Origin: Nitrospirota bacterium
GTDB lineage: Bacteria > Nitrospirota > Thermodesulfovibrionia > Thermodesulfovibrionales > JdFR-88
Direction of reading: 5' to 3'
Assembly: GCA_021789555.1 (NCBI GenBank)
Contig: JAJYJK010000001.1
Span: forward strand, 147,823-204,815
DNA length: 56,993 nt
The position numbers were made by a program, and so were the translations under genes. Shown in pieces: positions 8,486 to 17,380 of the stretch (positions are counted from its first letter, which is position 1; each line of letters starts with the position of its first letter). The notes beneath the pieces are model-generated. The model was given only the letters and a program-made list of their open reading frames with translations. It made no database searches and was not told the DNA's origin.

Positions 8486-9823
8486 TCAGGAAAAATTTTC
8501 CCCATATTCCTTGAGCCCGTATTCTTTCAATTTATTTCTTATGGTCCGCACGCTGACGCCCAGTATCTTCGCCGCCCTGGTCCTGTTGCCGTCGACGCCC
8601 TTCAGTGTCTCGATTATGAGGTCCCGCTCCATGTCCTTGATCTTTCCCGCGACGGCGTGCTCCGGATGGGCAATGCCCTCCAGCATAAGGTCCGCCTCCT
8701 CTATCACCGGGCCCCTGGCAAGAAAGACCGCCCTGTGCACGACGTTTTGAAGCTCCCTTATGTTGCCGCGCCACTTCATCGCCTGGAGGGCGGCCAGCGC
8801 CCCTCCGCCGATTCCCTCTATCCTCTTGCCCGCGGCAACCGAATATTTGCCCGTAAAATGCCCCGCAAGCGCCTCTATGTCTTCCGGCCGGTCCCTGAGC
8901 GCGGGCACTTCTATCGGGAACACGTTAAGCCTGTAGTAGAGGTCCTCGCGGAACCTGCCGGCGGCGCATTCCTTCCAGAGGTCCCGGTTTGTGGTGGCGA
9001 TCACCCTTACGTCCACCGGGACCGGCGCCTTCCCGCCCACCCTGTCGACCTCCTTTTCCTGCAGCACCCTCAAGAGTTTTGCCTGAAGCACGAGGGACGT
9101 CTCCCCAATCTCATCAAGAAGCAGGGTGCCGCCCTCCGCCAGCTCGAACTTGCCTTTTTGCCTTTCGACGGCCCCGGTGAAGGAGCCCTTCTCATGGCCA
9201 AACAACTCGGACTCGAGCAGGTTTTCGGGGATGGCCGCGCAGTTGACGGCCACAAAGGGCCGCTCCGCCCTTCTGCTGGCCTTGTGTATATGCCTTGCCA
9301 GAAGCTCCTTGCCCGTGCCCGATTCCCCCTGAATGAGCACGGTTATCTCCGAATCCGCAAGTTTTCCCGAAAGCTCCACGATCCTCTTCATGGCCGGGTT
9401 GGCGGTGATTATTTCGCGGCTGCCGGCCCGCCCGGCCTCGCCGGCGCCGACGATGGACTCCACCGTCTTTTTTAGTCTCTCGAAGGGAAAGGGTTTCACA
9501 AGAAAGTCCGTCGCCCCCTCCTTCATCATCTCGACGGCGGTCTCGACCGTACCGAAACCCGTTATGACGAGCACGGGCAGAGGGCCCACTCCACGCCTTA
9601 TCTCTTTAAGGAGCGTAAACCCGTCCATCCTGGGCATCCTCATGTCGGTGACCACCAGGGCGAATTCCCGGCCCGGCTGCCGGAGTTTCGTCAACGCCTC
9701 CTCGCCGTTTTCAGAGAGCAGGACCTCATAACCCATCCTCCCGATGGATTCCCTGAGGGCCAGCCTCATCTGCGGGTCATCATCGACTATGAGAATCTGT
9801 CTGGCCGTATGAGCGGATTGCAA
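8486..9823 (-). CDS. FlrC/FleR-like sigma-54 dependent flagellar response regulator
   Basis: A protein of 445 residues with three domains. The receiver (1-120) has phospho-acceptor D60 and acidic pocket D14-D16. The AAA+ sigma-54 interaction domain (about 135-370) has Walker A GESGTGKE at 166-173. A Fis-type helix-turn-helix ([20 protein letters not shown]) closes the protein. The sigma-54 contact loop reads GSFTGA (213-218) instead of the usual GAFTGA; this variant is known in some members, so the protein may still be active. It follows its likely kinase by 6 bp and precedes the sigma-54 flgB promoter, so it most likely activates that operon in the way FlrC does. Confidence 0.9.
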   Translation of the reverse strand: MQSAHTARQILIVDDDPQMRLALRESIGRMGYEVLLSENGEEALTKLRQPGREFALVVTDMRMPRMDGFTLLKEIRRGVGPLPVLVITGFGTVETAVEMMKEGATDFLVKPFPFERLKKTVESIVGAGEAGRAGSREIITANPAMKRIVELSGKLADSEITVLIQGESGTGKELLARHIHKASRRAERPFVAVNCAAIPENLLESELFGHEKGSFTGAVERQKGKFELAEGGTLLLDEIGETSLVLQAKLLRVLQEKEVDRVGGKAPVPVDVRVIATTNRDLWKECAAGRFREDLYYRLNVFPIEVPALRDRPEDIEALAGHFTGKYSVAAGKRIEGIGGGALAALQAMKWRGNIRELQNVVHRAVFLARGPVIEEADLMLEGIAHPEHAVAGKIKDMERDLIIETLKGVDGNRTRAAKILGVSVRTIRNKLKEYGLKEYGENFS

Positions 9824-9829
9824 TTGCCT

Positions 9830-11047
9830 TTACCTCCTTGCGGCATACGCGTCTCCGGCCGGGCAGACGGCGCCGAAAAACATGCCGAATGTGCTGCCCC
9901 TGCCAGGTTCGCTCGAAACTTTTATATAGCCGCCGTGCGACTGCATTATCTTGGATGCGATGGCGAGGCCAAGCCCGGTGCCCTTCTCCTTCGTGCTGAA
10001 GAAGGGATCGAAAATCTTCTCCATAAGTTCCGGGGCTATGCCGACCCCCTCGTCTTTTATCTCGAGGAAGGGGGTTTTGTTGACTGTGCCCTCCACACCC
10101 AGCCGGACCTCCACCACTCCGCCCTCCGGCATCGCCTGGACGGCGTTTATCACGAGATTCATCAATATCTGTTTGAGGAGCTCGACGTCGCCCTGCACCG
10201 CGGCGGGGGCCATAAAGAGCTTCTCGGCCCTCACCTTCCTCGACTCCAAAAACGGCGCGAGCATCCGGAGGACCTCCTCCGCAAGCTCTCCCAGGTCCAC
10301 ATCCGAGAGCGAGGGCCTGTGGGGCCTGGCGAAAAAAAGCATGTTCGTGAGGATGTTATTGAGGCTGTGGATGCCGGCCGATATGCCCCCGGCAAGCTCC
10401 TTCATCTTGCCGTCTTCGAGGTCCCGCTCCAGCATCGAGGCAAAAAGTTCGATGCTGCAGAGGGGGTTTCTGACCTCGTGGACTATCTTTGCGGCCATTT
10501 CGCCAAGCGATATGAGCCTTTTGTTGCGCTCGTGAAGGGCCTCCATCTGCCTCATCCGCGTAACGTCCTTTATCTGTATCACCCTGCCCCGGAGGTCGCC
10601 GTTTGAGTCGACGACGGGCGAGTCCCCGACTATGACGTCGTATTTTTTCCCCCCGGCCGCAAGCGCCCATACGGGGCCGTCCTGCCTGCTCAGGGCGATA
10701 TCAAGCTCCGAATATTTCTTGCCCAATGCGCCTTCCGCGGCCTCCCCCAGCAGCAGGACGGCCGCCCTGTTTATCATGGTTATCCTGCCGGCCCGGTCAA
10801 GGACGATTATCGCCTCTTCCATGCTGTAGAGCACCGCATCAAGATAGTCCTTGTTTTTTTCCGCCTCGCGGAGGGCATCACTCAGTTTGGCGTTCTTGTC
10901 CTTCAGTTCGAGGGTGAGAGAGCCGATCCTGTCTTGAAGGGCCTGATAGCTGGCCTCGAGGCTCTTTGAGGCCTTCGCAAAACTGTTGAAGGCGGTATTG
11001 AGCAGCTCCACATGCGCCATTGGAAGGTCGTCCACCTCTTTATTCAT
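9830..11047 (-). CDS. FlrB/FleS-like cytosolic PAS histidine kinase
   Basis: A protein of 405 residues without membrane segments. An N-terminal coiled coil (10-60) leads to a PAS domain (about 65-180). The HisKA motif KIVHEVRNPL carries the phosphorylated His at about residue 200. A HATPase domain with GTGLGLAIASKIMQSHGG completes the protein. The cytosolic PAS-HisKA layout matches the flagellar kinases FlrB/FleS, which pair with FlrC/FleR. The ATG overlaps the upstream TPR gene stop by four bases, and six bases separate it from the regulator, so all three are one operon. Confidence 0.88.
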   Translation of the reverse strand: MNKEVDDLPMAHVELLNTAFNSFAKASKSLEASYQALQDRIGSLTLELKDKNAKLSDALREAEKNKDYLDAVLYSMEEAIIVLDRAGRITMINRAAVLLLGEAAEGALGKKYSELDIALSRQDGPVWALAAGGKKYDVIVGDSPVVDSNGDLRGRVIQIKDVTRMRQMEALHERNKRLISLGEMAAKIVHEVRNPLCSIELFASMLERDLEDGKMKELAGGISAGIHSLNNILTNMLFFARPHRPSLSDVDLGELAEEVLRMLAPFLESRKVRAEKLFMAPAAVQGDVELLKQILMNLVINAVQAMPEGGVVEVRLGVEGTVNKTPFLEIKDEGVGIAPELMEKIFDPFFSTKEKGTGLGLAIASKIMQSHGGYIKVSSEPGRGSTFGMFFGAVCPAGDAYAARR

Positions 11048-12951
11048 TTCTTCGCGGGCTCCGTATCTGTGAGGCCGTAATGGTCCGTCAGGGCGTCCTC
11101 ATCGAGGCGCGCCACCGCATAGCGCCCCATCACGCCGCCCTGCCCCTCAAGGCTGTCCAAGGCCCCTTTAGGGTCTTCTTCCAGCGATTGGGCCCTGAAG
11201 AGCGCCCATTTGAGGTCCTGCGCGGGGAGGGCCTTTTTGTTTTTGTCCGATGCGCTTGCCCCCACGGCCTGCCTGTAATATCCAAGGGCCTTCGCCCTAA
11301 ATCCCTTTTCATACATGGCGTCGGCAAGGGACAGATAGAGCGCGGCGGGAGCGGGTGAAAGCATTTTCGATTTCTGGAGCCTTTTCTCGACAAGCTCTAT
11401 CGCTCCAAAATCTCCCGCGCGCGGCATCGCCTCCGCGAGCAGCTCCATGTCTGCTTCATTGAGGTCCTTTATGGAAAGGATGTCCCTTTCGGCCCCCTTG
11501 TAGTCCCCGTTCAGATAGCGAATGCCCGCCCTCAGGCGCAGTGTGGACTCATCCTTCAGGGGCAGGGCCGCCTGCCTGAAATAAACGGCCGCCTCATGCC
11601 CGTCTTTCACACGCACATAATAGGCGACCAGGTTTATTGCAGCCTGTCTGCCCAGTCCCCGGTCTCCGTTTCGCACGATCCAGCGGTTGATGTTCACAAA
11701 TTCTCCGATGTCCACCGCCTCCAGACGCGCGGCCGCCTTGAAGACGAACGGGGCCCGCTTGCGCTCCATCAGGCAGCCGCCCGCGAACTTCCAGATCTCA
11801 AGGAATTTTTCGTTTTCGCGCGGGCCGGCATGATCAAGCGCGGTCTGCATTACGTTTTGAAGCGCCTCCATGGCGGCCTCCGCGTATGCTTTTTTTACAA
11901 GCAGGCCCTTCAGGAGCGCCGCCGATCTCATGTACTGGCCTTTCATCGACAGGACTTCGGCCAGGAGAAACTTTCCGCTGTAATAAAGGTCCTCAAAGGA
12001 GCGGCTATAGCCCACGCCCCTCAGCGCGGCAAGCGCCTCATCCGGCTTTGCGAGTTTCAAGTCGCACCGGGCCAGGTTGATGAGGGCCTGCAATCTTATG
12101 CCGGTCTCATTCGAACCCGAGGCATCACGGAACAACCCGGCGGCCAGCGCGGTCTCGCCCTCCCCTTCGGCCATCAATCCGAGGGAATAGGCGGCCTTCC
12201 GCGCAAACTCCCCTTTGGTCAGGGGCATCAGATACGCCCTTGCCTCCTCGGTCTTTCCCAGAAGCCTGCAGGCCTCGCCCATGCTGTATCTGGCAAGCCC
12301 GGAGTGCGCCATATATCCGGGGTCCTGCGCGGCAAGCGATGTAAAAAACGCGTATGCCATTTCGGGCTTGCCCGTGGCCACCAGCGCCTCCGCCTTTCCG
12401 GACAGGGCCGCCTCCGAATTGCCGGCCTTTTCATAGTTCTGGAGCGCCTCGGCGTAGCGGGCGGTCTTCATTAGCGCGCTTGCAAGCCCCAGACGGGCCT
12501 GACTGGCATATTCCGATTTACCATAGGTATCCAGGAATATCCTGTAGGCCGATGCGGCCTCCTCGTATAAGCCGGCCTCTGCGTAAACATCGGCCCGCTT
12601 CAGAAGCGCCAGCTCCTTTTGGCTTCCCGCCGGCATGAAGAGATAAGCCAGCCTGTAGCGCTCCAGCGCGTCATAAAACTTTTTCCCCTTCCTGAGGGCC
12701 TCGGCGTATACATAGTTGTACATGGCGAAATCATCGGGTGTGAGCCGGAGGGCGGAGGGCCCGTATGCCTCCAGCATCTTTATCGCAGAGCCGGCGCGGT
12801 TTTGCCCGATTGCTTCCAGGGCCTTTTTTTCGATTGAGGAAAATGGTTCCGGAGATAACGGGGGGGTGGTCCCCGGCCCGGCGGGGGTTGCCCGGCCGGG
12901 GACCATGACAAAAGCAGCAATGACCGCGGAGGCTAGAAGCAATTTCATCAC
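11044..12951 (-). CDS. Secreted TPR-repeat protein of the flagellar regulatory operon
   Basis: A protein of 635 residues. The first 25 residues are a signal peptide (MMKLLLASAVIAAFVMVPG) and the rest is a long array of TPR-like helical pairs, such as AYRIFLDTYGKSEYASQARL and NLARCDLKLAKPDEALAAL. It should lie in the periplasm or at the outer face of the inner membrane. Its function is unknown. Its four-base overlap with the FlrB-like kinase suggests it informs that kinase about flagellar assembly or the envelope, which is inference only. The GTG at 12951 is followed directly by an ATG at 12948, and neither has a Shine-Dalgarno. The predicted sigma-54 transcript start at about 12952 would make the mRNA essentially leaderless. 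Confidence 0.8.
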   Translation of the reverse strand: MMKLLLASAVIAAFVMVPGRATPAGPGTTPPLSPEPFSSIEKKALEAIGQNRAGSAIKMLEAYGPSALRLTPDDFAMYNYVYAEALRKGKKFYDALERYRLAYLFMPAGSQKELALLKRADVYAEAGLYEEAASAYRIFLDTYGKSEYASQARLGLASALMKTARYAEALQNYEKAGNSEAALSGKAEALVATGKPEMAYAFFTSLAAQDPGYMAHSGLARYSMGEACRLLGKTEEARAYLMPLTKGEFARKAAYSLGLMAEGEGETALAAGLFRDASGSNETGIRLQALINLARCDLKLAKPDEALAALRGVGYSRSFEDLYYSGKFLLAEVLSMKGQYMRSAALLKGLLVKKAYAEAAMEALQNVMQTALDHAGPRENEKFLEIWKFAGGCLMERKRAPFVFKAAARLEAVDIGEFVNINRWIVRNGDRGLGRQAAINLVAYYVRVKDGHEAAVYFRQAALPLKDESTLRLRAGIRYLNGDYKGAERDILSIKDLNEADMELLAEAMPRAGDFGAIELVEKRLQKSKMLSPAPAALYLSLADAMYEKGFRAKALGYYRQAVGASASDKNKKALPAQDLKWALFRAQSLEEDPKGALDSLEGQGGVMGRYAVARLDEDALTDHYGLTDTEPAKK

Positions 12952-12962
12952 AAATGAAGGAA

Positions 12963-12978
12963 TGCAACTAGCATGCCA
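12963..12978 (-). promoter_or_regulatory. Sigma-54 promoter of the TPR/kinase/regulator operon
   Basis: The minus strand reads TGGCATGCTAGTTGCA, an almost perfect -24/-12 element with correct GG to GC spacing. The predicted transcription start is at about 12952, next to the GTG/ATG start codons of the TPR gene. The sigma-54 regulator gene 13066-14574 lies immediately upstream and is a good candidate activator. Confidence 0.85.
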
Positions 12979-13065
12979 AAAAATAAGTTATTGATTTTTA
13001 AAGCGAATTTTCAAGACGAGATTGAAAACGTCAGATAATTGACTTGGAGCAGCGGGGGCGCGGGG

Positions 13066-14574
13066 CTATCTTGCGCGAGCGGATTCCAAGTCCATCTTCT
13101 TCATCTTTTCTATGAGGGTGGTGCGGTTCAGACCCAGCAGTTTTGCCGCCTTGCTCTTGACGCCGCCCGTCTTCTCCAGGGCCTGCTGTATGAGGTTTTT
13201 TTCCATCTGCTCTACCGTTCTGGCGAGGTTCAGGCCGGAATCCGAAAGGTTTAAGTTATAAAGAGCCGCAGTCTCGGCAGCGCCGGATGCGGGGTTTCCA
13301 GGCCCCGCCTGGCCGACCGGACAGGACTCCACCGCCTGCTGGAAAGTTTTCACCGCGGGCGGGCCGGCCATCGGGGGAGAGGCCGCGGGGACTGCTGCCG
13401 TCCTTGCCATTATGAATTTAGGGGGCAGGTCGGAGACATCGATGTTATCGCCGGCCACAAGAATCGAGAGCCTTTCCAGAAGGTTTTCAAGCTCCCTCAC
13501 ATTGCCCGGCCAGTAATAACCTATTAGGCACTGCATGGCGGGGGCCGTGATTTTTAGCGGCGGCTTCTTCCTTTTTTTCGCAAATTCCTTTTTGAAGAAA
13601 TCCACCAGGAGAGGGATGTCCTCCACCCTTTCCCGCAGGGGGGGCAAGTGGATCGGGATGACATTCAGCCTGTAGAAGAGGTCTTCGCGGAATTTCCCCT
13701 CCGCAATGGCCTGTTCCAGGTCCTTGTTGGTGGCCGTGATTATCCTCACGTCGACCTTTATGGTCTTTGTGCCGCCGACCCTCTCAAATTCCTTGCCCTG
13801 CATGACCCTCAGGATCTTGCCCTGGAGGGATATATCCAGCTCGCCTATTTCATCCAGGAAGAGGGTGCCGCCCCTTGCAAGCTCGAAACGGCCGATCCTC
13901 GTATTGAGCGCGCCGGTAAAGGCCCCTTTCTCATGGCCGAAGAGCTCGGATTCAAGCAGGTCCCTCGGTATCGCCGCGCAGTTCAGGGGGACAAAGGGCT
14001 GCTGCGAGCGCGAGCTGCTGAAATGGATGGTCTTGGCTATCAGTTCCTTGCCGGTGCCGGATTCCCCGGTTATAAGGACGGTGGAGTCTATGTCGAATAT
14101 CTTTTCGATCATCTCATAGACCGTCTGCATCCGGGGGGAATCGCCTATCAGGCCGGAAAAGGTGTATTTTTTCCTGAGCTGCTTCTTGAGCATCTGGTTT
14201 TCATGCTGCAACTCGGACACCCCGATGGCCCTCTCGACGACCATCATCAGCTCCTCGAGCACGAAAGGCTTCGTTATGTAATCGAAGGCCCCGAGCCTCA
14301 TCGCCTCCACGGCCGTCTGCACGGTGGCAAACGCCGTCATCACTATCGACGGGGTCGTTATCTTCTGCTCGGCCATCCGCTTTAAAAGCTCGAGGCCGCC
14401 CACCTCCGGCATTATGAGGTCCATCAGGACGATATCGAATTTCCCGCTCTTCAGCTCATCGAGCCCGAGGGCGCAGTTGGAAGCGGTCTTGACTCTAAAC
14501 CCCTTACCCTTGAAAAAAATGTCGAGCGAGTCCCTTATGAACTCGTCGTCATCTATGATAAGAAGATGCTTCAT
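13066..14574 (-). CDS. Sigma-54 dependent response regulator (possible flagellar master regulator)
   Basis: A protein of 502 residues. The receiver domain has phospho-acceptor D52 and KPF near residue 103. The AAA+ domain has Walker A GESGTGKE (about 170) and an intact GAFTGA loop. A Pro/Ala-rich linker of about 50 residues (about 390-440) precedes a Fis-type helix-turn-helix (VKSKAAKLLGLNRTTLIEKM). It lies just upstream of the sigma-54 promoter of the TPR/FlrBC-like operon, so it probably sits above FlrC in the hierarchy; this is inferred from position. Its own promoter looks like sigma-70, and the start codon is only 9 nt from the -10 box. Confidence 0.9.
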   Translation of the reverse strand: MKHLLIIDDDEFIRDSLDIFFKGKGFRVKTASNCALGLDELKSGKFDIVLMDLIMPEVGGLELLKRMAEQKITTPSIVMTAFATVQTAVEAMRLGAFDYITKPFVLEELMMVVERAIGVSELQHENQMLKKQLRKKYTFSGLIGDSPRMQTVYEMIEKIFDIDSTVLITGESGTGKELIAKTIHFSSSRSQQPFVPLNCAAIPRDLLESELFGHEKGAFTGALNTRIGRFELARGGTLFLDEIGELDISLQGKILRVMQGKEFERVGGTKTIKVDVRIITATNKDLEQAIAEGKFREDLFYRLNVIPIHLPPLRERVEDIPLLVDFFKKEFAKKRKKPPLKITAPAMQCLIGYYWPGNVRELENLLERLSILVAGDNIDVSDLPPKFIMARTAAVPAASPPMAGPPAVKTFQQAVESCPVGQAGPGNPASGAAETAALYNLNLSDSGLNLARTVEQMEKNLIQQALEKTGGVKSKAAKLLGLNRTTLIEKMKKMDLESARAR

Positions 14575-14583
14575 GGACGAGAA

Positions 14584-14613
14584 ATACTAAATCACTTGCC
14601 ACCCGATTGTCAA
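14584..14613 (-). promoter_or_regulatory. Sigma-70 promoter placing the transcript start at the regulator ATG
   Basis: TTGACA (14608-14613) and TAGTAT (14584-14589) are spaced by 18 bp. The ATG at 14574 follows the -10 box by 9 nt, so the mRNA would have a leader of about 3 nt. There is no Shine-Dalgarno. Confidence 0.7.
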
Positions 14614-14632
14614 TATTTTGACCATATATGGA

Positions 14633-14682
14633 TATCCCAACCACCCGCCTTTTTTTGAATTGGGGCCCCGCCCAAGACCCCA
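14633..14682 (-). repeat. Dispersed GC-hairpin plus A-tract intergenic element, copy B
   Basis: On the minus strand a GGGGTCTTGGGCGGGGCCCC hairpin segment is followed by an A-rich stretch and GGCGGGTGG. The layout closely resembles the elements at 55079-55127, 18087-18130 and 56740-56787. It lies between the hybrid kinase stop and the regulator promoter. Confidence 0.6.
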
Positions 14683-14700
14683 AAAACAGATAAAAAACTC

Positions 14701-14757
14701 CGGCTCTTTTGAAATTCATGCGGGTACTTTTTTACCGGCCCGTCAATAGCAGAAAAC
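14701..14757 (-). repeat. 58-bp dispersed intergenic repeat, copy 1
   Basis: This 57-bp segment, read on the minus strand, matches 56153-56210 on the plus strand with two substitutions and one single-base indel. Both copies point in the same direction as the flanking genes and lie between a stop codon and the next gene. Recognisable parts are TATTGACGGGCC, AAAAAAGTACCCGCATGAA and CAAAAGAGCCG. No shared reading frame survives the indel, so it is unlikely to be coding. Confidence 0.85.
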
Positions 14758-14792
14758 CCTGCGGGCGGGAGGCGGGCTGTGGTTGAGGGCGG

Positions 14793-17315
14793 TCAGCCAA
14801 TGGTCTTACGGAGGACTTTGCTGAACTCCTCGATCCGATAGGGCTTTGAGACCATGCCCTTGAAGAAGAAATCCCTGTAATTGAAGAGTATCTGGTCATC
14901 GGAATAGCCGCTTGACACTATCGCCACTACATCCGGGTTTATTTGGCGCAGCTGCTCCATGCATTGCTTTCCACCCATTCCGCCGGGGATCGTCAAATCC
15001 ACGATGACGGCGTCAAAGGGGTTGCCTTTCGTGAAGGCCCGCCGGTAGGCCTCCACGGCCTGGGCCCCGTCCTGGCAGAGTTCCGCCTCGTAGCCCAGGC
15101 TCACAAGCATCTTCGCGGCGACCTCCCTTACCATCTCGTCATCGTCCAGGACGAGGACCCTGCGCCTTTCAGGGCGAGTGTTGTCCCTTGTGGTTTTCTC
15201 CTCGGACTTTTTATCGCTCGCGGGGAGATAGAGATAAAATGTGGTGCCCGAGGCCGGCCTCGATTCCGCGTTTATATAGCCCCCGTGTCTTTTCATTATG
15301 GAGTATGCCGTTGCAAGACCCAGCCCGCTGCCGTGCTGTTTGGTGGTGAAATAGGGGTCGAAGATGCGCGGCAGTATGTCCTCCGGTATACCCGCGCCCG
15401 TGTCCGAAACGGAGATTTTAACGTATCTGCCTGGTTTTACCGGCAGGGCCCCGGTGGAGCTGACCGTCAGATTCTCGGCCCTCACGGTTATGGCGCCGCC
15501 CATGGGCATGGCCTGGTTTGCGTTTATGATCAGGTTCTGCACCACCTGGCTTATCTGTCCGTCGTCGACCTCGACCTGCCATATGCCCTCCGGCATTAAA
15601 TACTGGCATCTGACACCGGCCCCCCTGACGGCAAAATCGATGTTCTCCTTCACAAGCTCGCCTATCGAGACGGTCTTCTTCACCGGCCCTCCGCCCTTCG
15701 AAAACGTAAGGAGCTGGCGTGTGAGGTCCTTCGCCCTGTTGGAGGCCTTTTCGGCTTTTTCAAGCCTCTCCCTGACCTTCTCGTTGGTGGCGAGCAGTTT
15801 CGCTATCGATATGTTTCCGATTATCGCCGTCAGGATGTTGTTGAAATCGTGCGCTATGCCGCCGGCCAGGACCCCGATGGATTCGAGCTTCTGCCACTTC
15901 AGGCGCTCTTCCTCCGATTTTTTCCTCTCGGTTATGTCGCTGAAGACGAGCACCTTGCCTGTGATCTTGCCGTTTTTCTCGCGGATGGGCGCCCGCTTGT
16001 ACTCTATCAGCCGCGTGTTTTTCCCATCCAGCGATTTAAGCAGGGCGCACTTTGCGTCCTCTTTTTCGCCGCCGTTGGCCTGATCGGACAGCCCCGCGCC
16101 CCTGATGCCCTCGATATTGAAAACCTCGGTGATGACGCGGCCCAGGGCAGCGTCGTGGTCCCACCCTGTAAGCTCCCCGGCCACCTTGTTCATGAGGAAA
16201 ATCCTGCCCTCCGTGTCGGTCGTCATGACGCCGTCGCCGATGCTCCTCAGGGTGACCGCAAGGCGCTCCTTCTCGGCCGCAAGCGCCTCCTTCGATCTTT
16301 CATTTTCGGTGATGTCCCTGCCCACCCCGGCGATGCCCACCACCTGCTTGTGCGCGTCCGGTATGCCCTTGAACGTCCAGGCGAAGACCCTAAAACCCTC
16401 CGTGGTCATGACGCGGTTTTCCAGATAGCCGGTGTGCGGTGGGATAGTGGCGGCCCCGAGGGCCTCGCGCGTGCGTCCCCTGTCGTTTTCCTCCACGAAC
16501 AGCTCGAAGGGGCTGCCGATCAGCTCTTTTTCCTTCCTGCCGAAGACCTCGCAAAAAGAAGGGCTCGCGAAGAGAAACGCGCCCGTGGGCGAGATTTTCA
16601 CTATCACGTCGGTCTGGTTCTCCACGAGGAGCTGATATTTCTCCGTCTTCTCCTGGAGCGCGGCGTAAAGGCCCGCGATATTTATGGTGGCGGCGGCATG
16701 GCTCGCAAAGAGCCTCATCAAGGTCTTCATGGATTCGCTCATCGCCGCTTTCTCCCTCTTAAACAGCGTGAGGCACCCGACTATGGATTCCTTGCTTTTA
16801 AGCGGCACCGAGGCCGCGTACTGGAAGCCGCCATGGATGGCCGGCATGTCGAGCGATTCCATATCGCAGGTCCGGGTGCGCTCGATTATCTCGCCCCCCA
16901 CTACGGACTCGATCACAAAATTATCGTCCGGTTTGAGGAAGTCCGGCACAACGGACCTGGCGGCCTCATCAAGTCCGGTGGAACCTTTGAAATACATTAT
17001 CCCCCGCTCGTTTATCAGCCAGAGTATGGCCGCCTCCGCCCGGCCGAAAAAGACCGCGGAGTCCAGTATCGAGGGGGCGAGCCTGTCCATGTCCAGGGAG
17101 TTTTCGTCACCCAGCTTCAGGAGCCATTTTATGTCTTCGCTGCGGTTTCTGGTTTCCTCACGAGCGCCGGGCAGATGTTGGGCGGAGCCGTTGACCTTCG
17201 TCTTCCCGCGAAGGGATTTTAAAAGCGGCGACAGGATAGATTTGCCAATGGACCTGATGGCGGGAAAAATCCGGGCCTGCGAGCCAGACGCACCCTTTCC
17301 CTCTTTGTCTTTCAT
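14793..17315 (-). CDS. Cytosolic hybrid sensor histidine kinase (GAF-PAS-PAS-HisKA-HATPase-REC)
   Basis: A protein of 840 residues with no membrane segment. In order: a basic N-terminal tail; a GAF domain (about 60-230); two PAS domains (about 235-345 and 350-475); a HisKA box AGGIAHDFNNIL with the His near 490; a HATPase domain with GSGLGLATAYSIMKRHGG; and a C-terminal receiver (about 725-840) with the acceptor Asp in VIVDLTIPGG. The IPGGMGG variant of the receiver is common in this kinase class. It is followed by the sigma-54 regulator 13066-14574 after 218 bp, so it could be that protein's kinase, although each has its own promoter. AAGGAG stands about 8 nt before the ATG. Confidence 0.9.
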   Translation of the reverse strand: MKDKEGKGASGSQARIFPAIRSIGKSILSPLLKSLRGKTKVNGSAQHLPGAREETRNRSEDIKWLLKLGDENSLDMDRLAPSILDSAVFFGRAEAAILWLINERGIMYFKGSTGLDEAARSVVPDFLKPDDNFVIESVVGGEIIERTRTCDMESLDMPAIHGGFQYAASVPLKSKESIVGCLTLFKREKAAMSESMKTLMRLFASHAAATINIAGLYAALQEKTEKYQLLVENQTDVIVKISPTGAFLFASPSFCEVFGRKEKELIGSPFELFVEENDRGRTREALGAATIPPHTGYLENRVMTTEGFRVFAWTFKGIPDAHKQVVGIAGVGRDITENERSKEALAAEKERLAVTLRSIGDGVMTTDTEGRIFLMNKVAGELTGWDHDAALGRVITEVFNIEGIRGAGLSDQANGGEKEDAKCALLKSLDGKNTRLIEYKRAPIREKNGKITGKVLVFSDITERKKSEEERLKWQKLESIGVLAGGIAHDFNNILTAIIGNISIAKLLATNEKVRERLEKAEKASNRAKDLTRQLLTFSKGGGPVKKTVSIGELVKENIDFAVRGAGVRCQYLMPEGIWQVEVDDGQISQVVQNLIINANQAMPMGGAITVRAENLTVSSTGALPVKPGRYVKISVSDTGAGIPEDILPRIFDPYFTTKQHGSGLGLATAYSIMKRHGGYINAESRPASGTTFYLYLPASDKKSEEKTTRDNTRPERRRVLVLDDDEMVREVAAKMLVSLGYEAELCQDGAQAVEAYRRAFTKGNPFDAVIVDLTIPGGMGGKQCMEQLRQINPDVVAIVSSGYSDDQILFNYRDFFFKGMVSKPYRIEEFSKVLRKTIG

Positions 17316-17339
17316 CGTCCGCTCCTTAAAAGCCTGAAT

Positions 17340-17368
17340 ATTATAAAAAACAAATTTTTATTTTTAAA
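17340..17368 (-). promoter_or_regulatory. Sigma-70 promoter of the hybrid kinase gene
   Basis: TTTAAA (17363-17368) and TATAAT (17340-17345) are spaced by 17 bp on the minus strand, in a strongly AT-rich stretch. The ATG at 17315 has a normal AAGGAG Shine-Dalgarno. Confidence 0.55.
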
Positions 17369-17380
17369 GAACGGCCCGCC

